Below, piece after piece: positions 1 through 7,192 of a stretch of 64,000 nt of DNA. Every line of letters starts with the position of its first letter. The first letter of the stretch is position 1. The position numbers and the translations under genes were made by a program. Below the pieces are notes generated by a model. That model did no database searches. It was not told where the DNA came from and saw only the letters and a program-made list of their open reading frames with translations. The DNA comes from Lachnospiraceae bacterium (GTDB lineage: Bacteria > Bacillota > Clostridia > Lachnospirales > Lachnospiraceae), in the NCBI GenBank assembly GCA_015056765.1, contig SVFQ01000005.1, forward strand, positions 1 to 64,000. Reading direction: 5' to 3'.

Positions 1-350
1 GTTTCTTGATGCATTTCCTGATCAATGGATTTTCTGTTGGAACCATGATTACAGAGAATATGCAGACTCCGGGTATTTTGGAACAGGCCAAAGAAGAGGC
101 CATGACTCCGGAGTCAATGGTGGCCATGCTTCCCAGTTTGGCTATCGCTACTGTAGTGGGACTTGCCATTGCCCTTTGCCTTTTGGTGAAGATGGCAGAG
201 ATGCAAGGCAGATATCGATTCTTAAGCGTGGTAATGTCCACCAGAAAGAATCATGCGGAAAATATCACCACAGTACCTTATGTCCTAACGATTCTGATTT
301 GTCTTGCAGTTGCGATTTTGGAAACCGTAGTACAATATCTATACACATAA
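1..350 (+). CDS. C-terminal part of an unrecognised membrane protein (truncated by window edge)
   Basis: The reading frame is open from the left edge (first full codon at position 3) and stops with TAA at 348-350, so only the C-terminal ~115 residues are visible. Two hydrophobic segments are clear: one around the LPSLAIATVVGLAIALCLLV stretch and a final one (VLTILICLAVAILETVV) that ends four residues before the stop. Between them lies a basic loop, as expected for a multi-pass inner-membrane protein. A strong terminator follows directly. I do not recognise the family, and the internal TTG/ATG near position 6-9 should not be taken as the true start. Confidence 0.6.
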   Translation, partial: FLMHFLINGFSVGTMITENMQTPGILEQAKEEAMTPESMVAMLPSLAIATVVGLAIALCLLVKMAEMQGRYRFLSVVMSTRKNHAENITTVPYVLTILICLAVAILETVVQYLYT

Positions 351-352
351 AT

Positions 353-386
353 AAAAAGAGTGAACCTTTCGGTTCACTCTTTTTAA
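353..386. terminator. Bidirectional intrinsic terminator
   Basis: AAAAGAGTGAACC, loop TTTC, GGTTCACTCTTTT form a 13-bp stem with A-runs and T-runs on both sides. It lies between the end of the first gene and the 3' end of the convergent yjfB-like gene, so it can serve both strands. Confidence 0.85.
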
Positions 387-583
387 ATCCGCATGTCGAA
401 ACTGCCACCCACATCCGGGTTCACAGATAACTCCATGGCGCTGGTCGGAACAGAAGCAATCATGGAAGCCATCATGGCGCCTTGTGCTTTGCTCTGATCC
501 ATTGCGTTACTGAGGACTGCGATGCCTACAGCGTTCTGTATTTGATTCTGCGATTGATACACGGACAGTGTAGGAATGTCCAT
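383..583 (-). CDS. Putative motility protein, YjfB family
   Basis: A 66-residue protein beginning MDIPTLSVYQSQNQIQNAVG, with the YjfB-family pattern of short amphipathic helices (SQ.Q.Q..VGIAVL..AMD..KAQGA). Members are small putative motility proteins of flagellated Firmicutes; the molecular role is not established. The start is well supported: an AGGAGGAG ribosome site lies upstream of the ATG on the minus strand. A sigma-A-like promoter (TTTACC-N17-TAGAAT, 635-663 on the minus strand) precedes it. It lies far from the flagellar cluster at the other end of the window. Confidence 0.75.
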   Translation of the reverse strand: MDIPTLSVYQSQNQIQNAVGIAVLSNAMDQSKAQGAMMASMIASVPTSAMELSVNPDVGGSFDMRI

Positions 584-634
584 CGGTCCTCTCCTCCTAT
601 GTGTAATTCCCTTTTACACCTTTTACACACTATT

Positions 635-663
635 ATTCTAGCATGGCCCTTTAGTATGGTAAA
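635..663 (-). promoter_or_regulatory. Sigma-A-type promoter of the yjfB-like gene
   Basis: Read on the minus strand: -35 TTTACC (658-663), 17-bp spacer, -10 TAGAAT (635-640). It lies about 50 bp upstream of the ATG at 583. No sigma-28 motif (CCGATA) was found here, unlike the flagellin genes. Confidence 0.45.
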
Positions 664-733
664 TTTATAAAGTTTAATCTTTTTCTAAAAAAAGTATAAA
701 CTAACGGTCGAGAAACTCACGTCATTTTCACCA

Positions 734-770
734 AAGGTCTTTTGGCTAAAATTCACAAAAAAAAGACCTT
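734..770. repeat. Perfect 10-bp inverted repeat in the 274-bp divergent intergenic region
   Basis: AAGGTCTTTT (734-743) and AAAAGACCTT (761-770) are exact reverse complements separated by 17 bp. There is no T-tract consistent with a terminator on either strand. It lies between yjfB (-) and the PucR-type regulator (+), about 90 bp upstream of the latter, so it could be an operator or an RNA hairpin in the regulator's leader. The rest of 584-857 is AT-rich with no gene. Confidence 0.4.
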
Positions 771-857
771 CTCCTTGTAGATTTTCTTCTATTTTTATAT
801 TAAAATAAGAAACAGCTTCTAGTATATAAACTACATGGGAGAAGGAGTAGGGGTTAT

Positions 858-1940
858 ATGATTTCGAATCAAATTTTACAGAATACCATCGAAGGCGTGA
901 AGTCTATTTCCCGCATGGAATTTGCCATTATGGACACAGATGGGAAGGAAGTGGCTTCCACGGTGGACATGAGCGCGCAGGGGGAGCGCGTTGTAGAGTT
1001 TGTACAGTCACCGGCTGAGTCTCAGGAGATTCAGGGATTCCAGTTCTTTAAGATTTTTGATGAGCACCAGCTTGAGTATGTACTGATTGTGGGTGGCATC
1101 AGTGAAGATAATTACACCATCGGTAAGATGGTAGCTTTTCAGATTCAGGGTCTATTGGTAGCCTATAAAGAGCGTTTTGATAAGGATAACTTTATCAAAA
1201 ACCTTTTGCTGGATAACCTGCTTTTGGTAGATATCTACAGTAGAGCCAAGAAACTCCACATCCAGACGGATGCTTCCCGTATTGTATTTTTGGTAGAGGC
1301 AGAGAATGTAAAAGATAATACTGCTTTAGAGGCAAGTCTTAACACCCTATGTAATCAAGCGGATTTTGTTACTGCAGTAGATGAGACCAATATCATCCTG
1401 GTAAAGGATCTCCATGACGGGGATAGCCGTAAGGATATTGAGAAGATTGCCAAAAACTTATGGCAGGGCCTGAAGAAAGAAACAGGCGGAAACCTTCGTA
1501 TTTCCTATGGTACGGTGGTAAAAGAAATCAAGGAAGTCAGCAAGTCTTATAAAGAAGCAAAGATGGCTTTGGATGTAGGCAAGATTTTCTTTGATTCCAG
1601 AAATGTAGTAGCTTACAGCGAACTGGGTATTGGTCGTCTGATTTATCAGCTTCCGATTCCACTTTGTAAGATGTTTATTAAAGAGATTTTCGGTGGTAAG
1701 AGCCCGGATGAGTTTGATGAGGAGACTCTTACTACTATCTATAAGTTCTTTGAGAACAACCTGAATGTATCCGAGACATCCAGACAGCTTTTCATTCATC
1801 GTAATACCTTGGTATATCGTCTGGATAAGCTTCAAAAGATGACAGGCCTGGACCTGAGAGTCTTTGAAGATGCCATCACTTTCAAGATTGCATTGATGGT
1901 AGTGAAGTATATGAGATACATGGAAAACTATGACTATTAA
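858..1940 (+). CDS. PucR/CdaR-type transcriptional regulator
   Basis: A 360-residue soluble protein. The N-terminal ~120 residues resemble a sugar-diacid-recognition/PAS-like sensor (starting MISNQILQNTIEGVKSISRM). A central alpha/beta region (about 125-270) fits the degenerate GGDEF-like domain of CdaR relatives. The C-terminus (about 290-350) is the PucR-type helix-turn-helix, with NLNVSETSRQLFIHRNTLVY followed by RLDKLQKMTGLDLR. Family members are DNA-binding activators; the ligand cannot be told from sequence. It ends 11 bp before ftsE and may be co-transcribed with it, an unusual pairing with no obvious metabolic target gene beside it. The start has GGAG-type spacing (gagaaggagtagggg upstream of ATG). 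Confidence 0.75.
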   Translation: MISNQILQNTIEGVKSISRMEFAIMDTDGKEVASTVDMSAQGERVVEFVQSPAESQEIQGFQFFKIFDEHQLEYVLIVGGISEDNYTIGKMVAFQIQGLLVAYKERFDKDNFIKNLLLDNLLLVDIYSRAKKLHIQTDASRIVFLVEAENVKDNTALEASLNTLCNQADFVTAVDETNIILVKDLHDGDSRKDIEKIAKNLWQGLKKETGGNLRISYGTVVKEIKEVSKSYKEAKMALDVGKIFFDSRNVVAYSELGIGRLIYQLPIPLCKMFIKEIFGGKSPDEFDEETLTTIYKFFENNLNVSETSRQLFIHRNTLVYRLDKLQKMTGLDLRVFEDAITFKIALMVVKYMRYMENYDY

Positions 1941-1951
1941 GGAGTGTCCAA

Positions 1952-2695
1952 GTGGCTGAAGAAAGAAAAGTACGCAAGAAAAAACGCGTAAGACCGGAAG
2001 AAAATGACATCATCATTTTGGATCATGTAAGCAAGTCCTATGAGACGGGCTCACCTGCTTTAAATGATGTATCTTTGCGAATTCGAAAAGGAGAATTTGT
2101 CTTCATCGTAGGCGATAGCGGATCCGGTAAGTCTACCATGATCAAGCTGCTTTTGAGAGAACTGGCAGCAACAGAAGGCAATGTAAATGTATTGGGATAT
2201 GACCTGAATCGTATCCGTCATCGTAAGATTCCGCAGTTCAGACGTAAAATCGGTATCGTATTCCAGGATTTCCGACTTCTGAACGATCGTAATGTATACG
2301 AAAATGTAGCCTTTGCACAGCGTATCATCCAGGTACCTACCAAAGAGATGAAGCGCAATGTACCAAAGGTGCTTGCTAGCGTAGGTCTTGCAGGCAAGTA
2401 TAAAGCAAAACCAAAGCAATTATCCGGTGGTGAGCAGCAGCGTGTGGCTATGGCCAGAGCGCTGGTGAATGAACCAACCTTGCTTTTATGTGATGAGCCT
2501 ACCGGTAACCTTGACCCTCGTAATTCCTGGGAAGTTATGCAGATTTTAGATGACATCAATGCAGCAGGAACTACAGTTGTGGTAGTTACCCACGATAGAG
2601 AAATCGTCAATGCTATGAAGAAAAGAGTCATCACCCTGAAGAAGGGCGTGATCATCAGTGACGAGGAAGAGGGGGCTTACATCGATGAGGATTAG
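1952..2695 (+). CDS. ftsE: Cell division ATP-binding protein FtsE
   Basis: ABC ATPase of the FtsEX complex, which transmits ATP hydrolysis across the membrane to activate a periplasmic/extracellular murein hydrolase at the septum. Visible motifs: Walker A GDSGSGKST (about residues 55-63), Q-loop FQDFRLL, ABC signature LSGGEQQRVAMARAL, Walker B LLLCDEPTGNLD and the switch histidine in VVTHD. The protein begins with a GTG codon preceded by AAGGAG and has a ~20-residue basic, lysine-rich extension before the usual FtsE start. Its 3' end overlaps ftsX by 11 bp, indicating translational coupling. Confidence 0.97.
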   Translation: MAEERKVRKKKRVRPEENDIIILDHVSKSYETGSPALNDVSLRIRKGEFVFIVGDSGSGKSTMIKLLLRELAATEGNVNVLGYDLNRIRHRKIPQFRRKIGIVFQDFRLLNDRNVYENVAFAQRIIQVPTKEMKRNVPKVLASVGLAGKYKAKPKQLSGGEQQRVAMARALVNEPTLLLCDEPTGNLDPRNSWEVMQILDDINAAGTTVVVVTHDREIVNAMKKRVITLKKGVIISDEEEGAYIDED

Positions 2696-3581
2696 TACAT
2701 TTTTCTACACCATTAGACAGGGCTTCAAGAATATCTTCCGTAATAAGTCATTCTCTTTAGCTTCTATTGCTACCATTACCGCATGTCTTTTTATGCTGGG
2801 TGTGGTTTATGCCGTAGTGCTGAATATGCAGTTTATGGTAAAGAGTGCAGAGGAAGGCGTCAGCGTCACCGTATTCTTTAAAGAAGGTACGGATGAAGCA
2901 ACCTTCAATGCCATTGGAGATGAAATCGCCAAAAGAATTGAAGTATCCAAGGTAGTGCCTGTGACTCCGGAAGAAGCATGGGAATCTTTTAAAACTGATT
3001 ATTTAGGGGAATATGCAGACGGTTTTACAGAAAACCCCTTAGAGAATAGTGGACACTTTGAAATCTACTTAAAGGACGTGTCCTACCAGAGCGCACTGGT
3101 TACCTACCTGCAGTCTATTCCACAGGTGCGCCGCGTAAATCAATCTGAGATTGTAGCCAATACCTTGGCGGGCTTTAACTCCCTGATGGGATATGTGTCA
3201 GTTGGTATGATTGCAATCCTGCTGGGCGTGTCTATTTTCTTGATTGTGAATACAGTTACGATTGGTATCTCTGTTCGTAAAGAAGAGATTTCCATTATGA
3301 AATACATCGGTGCTACAGACTTCTTTGTACGTTCCCCATTCGTAGTCGAGGGTATGTTGATTGGTCTGATTGGAGCAGCGATTCCGCTTGTACTGATTTA
3401 TTTCCTGTATGTGAATACAGTAGAATACATTACGCAGCGATTCTCTGTACTGAGTACACTTTTGAAATTCTTGCCGGTGGAGACAGTGATGTCCACTTTG
3501 ATTCCTGTATCCTTAGGAATTGGTGTAGGTATCGGTTTCATTGGAAGTTTCATCACAGTGAGAAAACATTTACACGTATAA
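2685..3581 (+). CDS. ftsX: Cell division protein FtsX (permease-like)
   Basis: 298-residue FtsX starting at the ATG at 2685 (MRISTFFYTIRQGFKNIFRN), which overlaps the end of ftsE and is preceded by GAGGGGG; a GTG 27 bp upstream is less likely. Topology fits the family: a cytoplasmic N-terminus, a first TM segment (about 22-48), an extracellular domain to about residue 165, and three further TM segments. The extracellular loop would contact the hydrolase encoded next. Gene order ftsE-ftsX-M23 hydrolase-S41 protease matches that of many Firmicutes. Confidence 0.96.
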   Translation: MRISTFFYTIRQGFKNIFRNKSFSLASIATITACLFMLGVVYAVVLNMQFMVKSAEEGVSVTVFFKEGTDEATFNAIGDEIAKRIEVSKVVPVTPEEAWESFKTDYLGEYADGFTENPLENSGHFEIYLKDVSYQSALVTYLQSIPQVRRVNQSEIVANTLAGFNSLMGYVSVGMIAILLGVSIFLIVNTVTIGISVRKEEISIMKYIGATDFFVRSPFVVEGMLIGLIGAAIPLVLIYFLYVNTVEYITQRFSVLSTLLKFLPVETVMSTLIPVSLGIGVGIGFIGSFITVRKHLHV

Positions 3582-3582
3582 A

Positions 3583-3612
3583 AATAGGTCAGCTTATGCT
3601 GACTTATTTTGC
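3583..3612 (+). terminator. Possible weak terminator or attenuator between ftsX and the M23 gene
   Basis: AATAGGTCAGC, loop TTAT, GCTGACTTATT makes an 11-bp stem with one G-U pair, followed only by a short TTTTG run. It would give partial termination at best, lowering expression of the hydrolase relative to ftsEX. Confidence 0.45.
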
Positions 3613-3625
3613 ATAGAGAGGTTTT

Positions 3626-4849
3626 ATGCGGAACAAAGCGAGAAAGAGCGCAGTATTTGCTCTGATGCTGGTGATCTCTTTGCTGCTTGCGGGACATGAA
3701 AGTACCATACGGGCACTAGCCATAACGTCGGAAAGCATACAGCAAAAGGAAAGTCAGATCAACGACATCAAAAACCAAAAGAAACAATTAGAATCTAGCC
3801 TAACGGATATAGAGAACGTCAGAAATCAATTGGCTAAGGAGAAGTCCAATCTCCAAAGCTATGTAAAGACTTTGGACGCCAACCTGACGGAAATACAAGA
3901 GAAGATTGATGCGCTGAAAACCTCCATTGAGGAAAAACAGACAGAAATCGATGAGACGGAAAAAGAATTAGCGGAAGCTGTGGCGACGCAAAATGCGCAG
4001 TATGAAGCTATGAAAAAACGTATCCAATTCATGTACGAAGAGGGTGGCGTAAACTCTTTGGAATTCTTGTTGGGAGCGGCATCCTACAGCGAGATGCTGA
4101 ATAAAACAGAATTTATTGAAGCTGTCGCATCCTATGATCGAAAGAAGTTAGAGGAATATGCAGCCACCACCAAGTATGTGGAAACTTGCAAGAAGCAACT
4201 GGACGAAGAAAAGGCTTTCCTGGAAGCGGCGAAAAAAGGCGTGGAAGAGGAAGAAGCCAGTGTAGAAGCACTGATCTCTGACAAGACTACAGAAATCAGT
4301 GCCTACTCAGCAGACATCAATAATAAAGACGCAGCAATCAAAGAGTATAAAGATGAGATTGCCAGCCAGAACGCAACCATCGCAGCTTTGGAAAAAGCTG
4401 TGGCAGAAGAAAAGAGGAGACTGGCTGAGGCAGGAGGACAGAAGAGAACCTACGACGGTGGTATGTTCTGCTTCCCTGCACCATCCTATACCCGTATCTC
4501 TGATGACTATGGAGAGCGTGTGCATCCGGTACTTGGCGTCACCATGTTCCACAATGGTGTAGACATGGCAGCACCTAGCGGCAGCCCAATTCTGGCTGCC
4601 TACGATGGAGAAGTGGTGGCAGCTGCCTATAGTGGATCTATGGGTAACTATGTCATGATTGATCATGGCGACGGGCTGTATACCATTTACATGCATGCAT
4701 CCGCTTTATATGTAAGCAAAGGACAGACCGTCACTAAGGGACAGAACATCGCTGCAGTGGGAAGCACAGGTAGATCCACAGGACCGCATCTACACTTTGG
4801 TGTCAGATTAAACGGAAGCTATGTAAGCCCTTGGGGTTATATTTCCTAA
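3626..4849 (+). CDS. Murein hydrolase activator/peptidase, coiled-coil plus M23 domain (EnvC/NlpD-like)
   Basis: 407 residues. An N-terminal signal peptide (hydrophobic segment about 8-24) is followed by ~230 residues of heptad-rich coiled coil (SIQQKESQINDIKNQKKQLE onward). The C-terminal M23/LytM domain (about 290-407) keeps zinc-ligand motifs: H..GVDMAA and HLHFG, with MGNYVMIDHG between. Proteins of this design are exported and controlled by FtsEX at the division site, and the neighbouring ftsEX genes support that role. The metal-binding residues appear intact, so it is probably an active endopeptidase rather than only an activator. Confidence 0.9.
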   Translation: MRNKARKSAVFALMLVISLLLAGHESTIRALAITSESIQQKESQINDIKNQKKQLESSLTDIENVRNQLAKEKSNLQSYVKTLDANLTEIQEKIDALKTSIEEKQTEIDETEKELAEAVATQNAQYEAMKKRIQFMYEEGGVNSLEFLLGAASYSEMLNKTEFIEAVASYDRKKLEEYAATTKYVETCKKQLDEEKAFLEAAKKGVEEEEASVEALISDKTTEISAYSADINNKDAAIKEYKDEIASQNATIAALEKAVAEEKRRLAEAGGQKRTYDGGMFCFPAPSYTRISDDYGERVHPVLGVTMFHNGVDMAAPSGSPILAAYDGEVVAAAYSGSMGNYVMIDHGDGLYTIYMHASALYVSKGQTVTKGQNIAAVGSTGRSTGPHLHFGVRLNGSYVSPWGYIS

Positions 4850-4908
4850 GGACAGGCCGGGAGAAAACGGCAAGTGAAATTCGATAAAACAAGTTATTCG
4901 AGGCAAAT

Positions 4909-6171
4909 ATGGACGAAGAACAGGCACAAAAAATAAGAACCAAATACACCTTGATGGGATTTCTCATCGGTATCCTGTTTACACTGGCATTATGTGTGGC
5001 AGGTGTCCTGATGAGGGACATGATTCAAAATAAAAAATTAGAAAATGCACAATTAGCAGCCCGGGACACCGAAGTCAAAAAAGACGAAAAGGAAGAACCG
5101 GTAGCGGGTAAAGAAACCAGGGAAAAAATGCGTACCATGCAGGATATCATCGATAACTACTACTACCTGCATGATGTAACCACAGAAGAACTGGAAGATG
5201 GTATGTACCATGGAATGATCGAAGCCTTAGGCGATGATTATGCGACCTATCTTTCTGTAGAGGAAAGAGAAGAGTTTAGTAGTCAGAATGAAGGAACCTA
5301 CTACGGAATCGGCTGCTATATCGGTATCAATGAGGAGACCAAGTATCCTATCATCAGTGGTGTTATGGAAGGTTCTCCTGCAGAAGAAGCAGACCTGCAT
5401 GTGAATGATACCATCGTAAAGGTTGAAGATACCGTGACCTACGACATGGCTTTAGAAGATGTAGTTGCCATGGTTCGTGGAGAAGAAGATACAGTGGTAA
5501 ATCTTACCGTGGATCGTGATGGAGAATCTCTTGTGATTCCGGTTACCAGACGTAAGGTGAACAGACCTACTGTCAGCTCTAAGATGCTGGAGGATGGTAT
5601 CGGCTATATCGCTATCAGCGAGTTTGATATGGTTACCATCGACCAGTTTACAGAGGAATACGCCGAGATCAAGGCAGAGAATCCAAAGGGACTGATTCTG
5701 GATTTAAGAGGTAATCCGGGTGGCTTAGTAGAAGCGGTAGTCAAAATCGGTAATCAGATTCTGCCAAAGGGTAGGATATTCTATACAGAAGATAAGCAGG
5801 GGAATGTGGAAGAGTATACTTCCGATGGGGAACATGAAATCCAGATTCCTTTGGTGGTACTGGTAAATGGTGGCTCTGCATCTGCATCTGAAATTCTTAC
5901 CGGTGCGGTGAAGGATTATGGTATCGGTACTATCGTAGGTACCAAGACCTTTGGCAAAGGTATTGTACAGAAACTCTTTGAATTAAGTGATGGTTCTGCT
6001 ATCAAAATGACGGTGAGTGCGTATTACACACCAAATGGTCATAACATCCACGGAACAGGTATCGAACCGGATGTGGAGATTGAGTTTGATAGTGACAGAT
6101 ATTATGAGAGTGATAAGACAGAAGACAATCAGCTGGAAAAGGCAATTGAGATTCTGAAAGAAAAGATGTAA
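4909..6171 (+). CDS. S41 family carboxyl-terminal processing protease
   Basis: 420 residues. One N-terminal membrane anchor (FLIGILFTLALCVAGVL, about 19-35), then a region rich in charged residues, a PDZ domain (about 110-210, with GIGCYIGINEE...GSPAEEADLHVND) and the S41 peptidase core. The catalytic signature VNGGSASASEIL carries the serine, and TKTFGKGIVQ carries the lysine general base. Such CtpA/CtpB-type enzymes trim secreted or membrane proteins from outside the cell. Following ftsEX and the M23 hydrolase, it may regulate hydrolase turnover, but this is inference. A strong terminator follows. Confidence 0.92.
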   Translation: MDEEQAQKIRTKYTLMGFLIGILFTLALCVAGVLMRDMIQNKKLENAQLAARDTEVKKDEKEEPVAGKETREKMRTMQDIIDNYYYLHDVTTEELEDGMYHGMIEALGDDYATYLSVEEREEFSSQNEGTYYGIGCYIGINEETKYPIISGVMEGSPAEEADLHVNDTIVKVEDTVTYDMALEDVVAMVRGEEDTVVNLTVDRDGESLVIPVTRRKVNRPTVSSKMLEDGIGYIAISEFDMVTIDQFTEEYAEIKAENPKGLILDLRGNPGGLVEAVVKIGNQILPKGRIFYTEDKQGNVEEYTSDGEHEIQIPLVVLVNGGSASASEILTGAVKDYGIGTIVGTKTFGKGIVQKLFELSDGSAIKMTVSAYYTPNGHNIHGTGIEPDVEIEFDSDRYYESDKTEDNQLEKAIEILKEKM

Positions 6172-6179
6172 GAACGAAG

Positions 6180-6208
6180 ACGGAGGCTTTGAAAGCCTCC
6201 GCTTTTTT
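6180..6208 (+). terminator. Intrinsic terminator after the S41 protease gene
   Basis: CGGAGGCTTT / AAAGCCTCCG hairpin (6181-6201) followed by CTTTTTTAT. It abuts the 3' end of the convergent araC-type gene. Confidence 0.85.
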
Positions 6209-7043
6209 ATGCAGTATGTTTTTTTCGATAAGCACTAGGGGACATGCCCACATGTCTTTTGAAAGCTTTGGAAAAGGTGAAGGTGTCACTATAACCTACG
6301 GCATAGCAGATGTCTTGAATGCTTTTTTCGCTTTCTTCCAGTTGTTGCATGGCCATCTTCATGCGATAAATCAGGAGATACTCTTGCAAAGTATAGCCGG
6401 TAGCTTCTTTGAAAAGTCTTGTGAGGTAACTGCGATTTAGTCCGCAGGCATAAGCGATGGTTTCGATTTTAATTGGGTCTGAATATTTAAGCCTGATATA
6501 GCCAATGACATTTTTGACGTGGAGCAGGGAGGCATCAATGTCCCTTTCGATTTTGGTGGCAGAATACTCTGTCATGCAATCATAGATTTGGTACAGGTCA
6601 CCGATGCAATAGTATTCTCTGGTGGGATGACGCAAAATGTCCCTTAAGAGACTGATGATTTTGTCCCAGTGAGAAGTCGGTGTAAAGATAGGCTGGTGAA
6701 TAGACAGACCGGCCTTGTGAAGAATTTCGGGAAGCTTAGGACCTCCTACGTGAAGCCATATGTATTCCCAGGGATCCTCGCCATCTGCCTGGTAGTACGC
6801 CTTCGTCTCCTCAGGAATCAGGAAGGCTTGTCTTTCATGGACAGGATATTTGACACCGTTTAAGAGTAAATATCCCTTGCCGGATACTACGAAATGCAAG
6901 ATGCAACGATGTGTCACAAAGTGCTCGTAGCCATAGTTGGGCTTGCAAATGCAACTGCCCATTTCGTATAGATAGAAATCGTCAGAACTTTCCCAGTTTA
7001 CAAACTTACAAAAGTCGCATCCAAATAATCCGTCATTTGCCAT
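6207..7043 (-). CDS. AraC family transcriptional regulator of the alpha-galactoside system
   Basis: 278 residues. The N-terminal ~140 residues form a cupin-like sugar-binding domain (LHFVVSGKGYLLLNG, AFLIPEETKAYYQADG, WEYIWLHVGG). The C-terminal ~100 residues hold the two AraC helix-turn-helix motifs (IETIAYACGLNRSYLTRLFK and IQDICYAVGYSDTFTFSKAF). Start choice: on the minus strand AGAGGGG lies 7 bp before the ATG at 7043 but only 1 bp before an in-frame ATG at 7049, so 7043 is preferred. It is divergent from a GH36 gene and separated by a 150-bp region holding an operator-like site, so it is most likely the raffinose/melibiose-responsive activator. Confidence 0.88.
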   Translation of the reverse strand: MANDGLFGCDFCKFVNWESSDDFYLYEMGSCICKPNYGYEHFVTHRCILHFVVSGKGYLLLNGVKYPVHERQAFLIPEETKAYYQADGEDPWEYIWLHVGGPKLPEILHKAGLSIHQPIFTPTSHWDKIISLLRDILRHPTREYYCIGDLYQIYDCMTEYSATKIERDIDASLLHVKNVIGYIRLKYSDPIKIETIAYACGLNRSYLTRLFKEATGYTLQEYLLIYRMKMAMQQLEESEKSIQDICYAVGYSDTFTFSKAFKRHVGMSPSAYRKKHTA

Positions 7044-7078
7044 ATTCATACCCCTCTCATAAAGTGATTATAGCATTA

Positions 7079-7116
7079 ATGTCGCATTTAGACATATAAA
7101 TATCGGATTATGCCAT
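7079..7116. promoter_or_regulatory. Operator 1 of the AraC-type regulator (alpha-galactosidase promoter)
   Basis: The site begins ATGTCGCATTTAGACATAT (7079-7097), with ATGTC/GACAT as inverted arms, and has TGCCAT at 7111-7116. The same pattern, 16 of 19 identical with TGCCAT at exactly the same 32-bp offset, recurs at 9397-9434 in front of the transporter genes. A -10 (TATACT, 7139-7144) lies 42 bp past the first element, and no good -35 is visible, as expected for an activator-dependent promoter. Confidence 0.65.
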
Positions 7117-7192
7117 TACAGTTTCCTTTTTTTGAAGCTATACTGACTATACTTGTTTCTCAGTTGCAAAGAAAACAAAGAAAGGATTTCAA

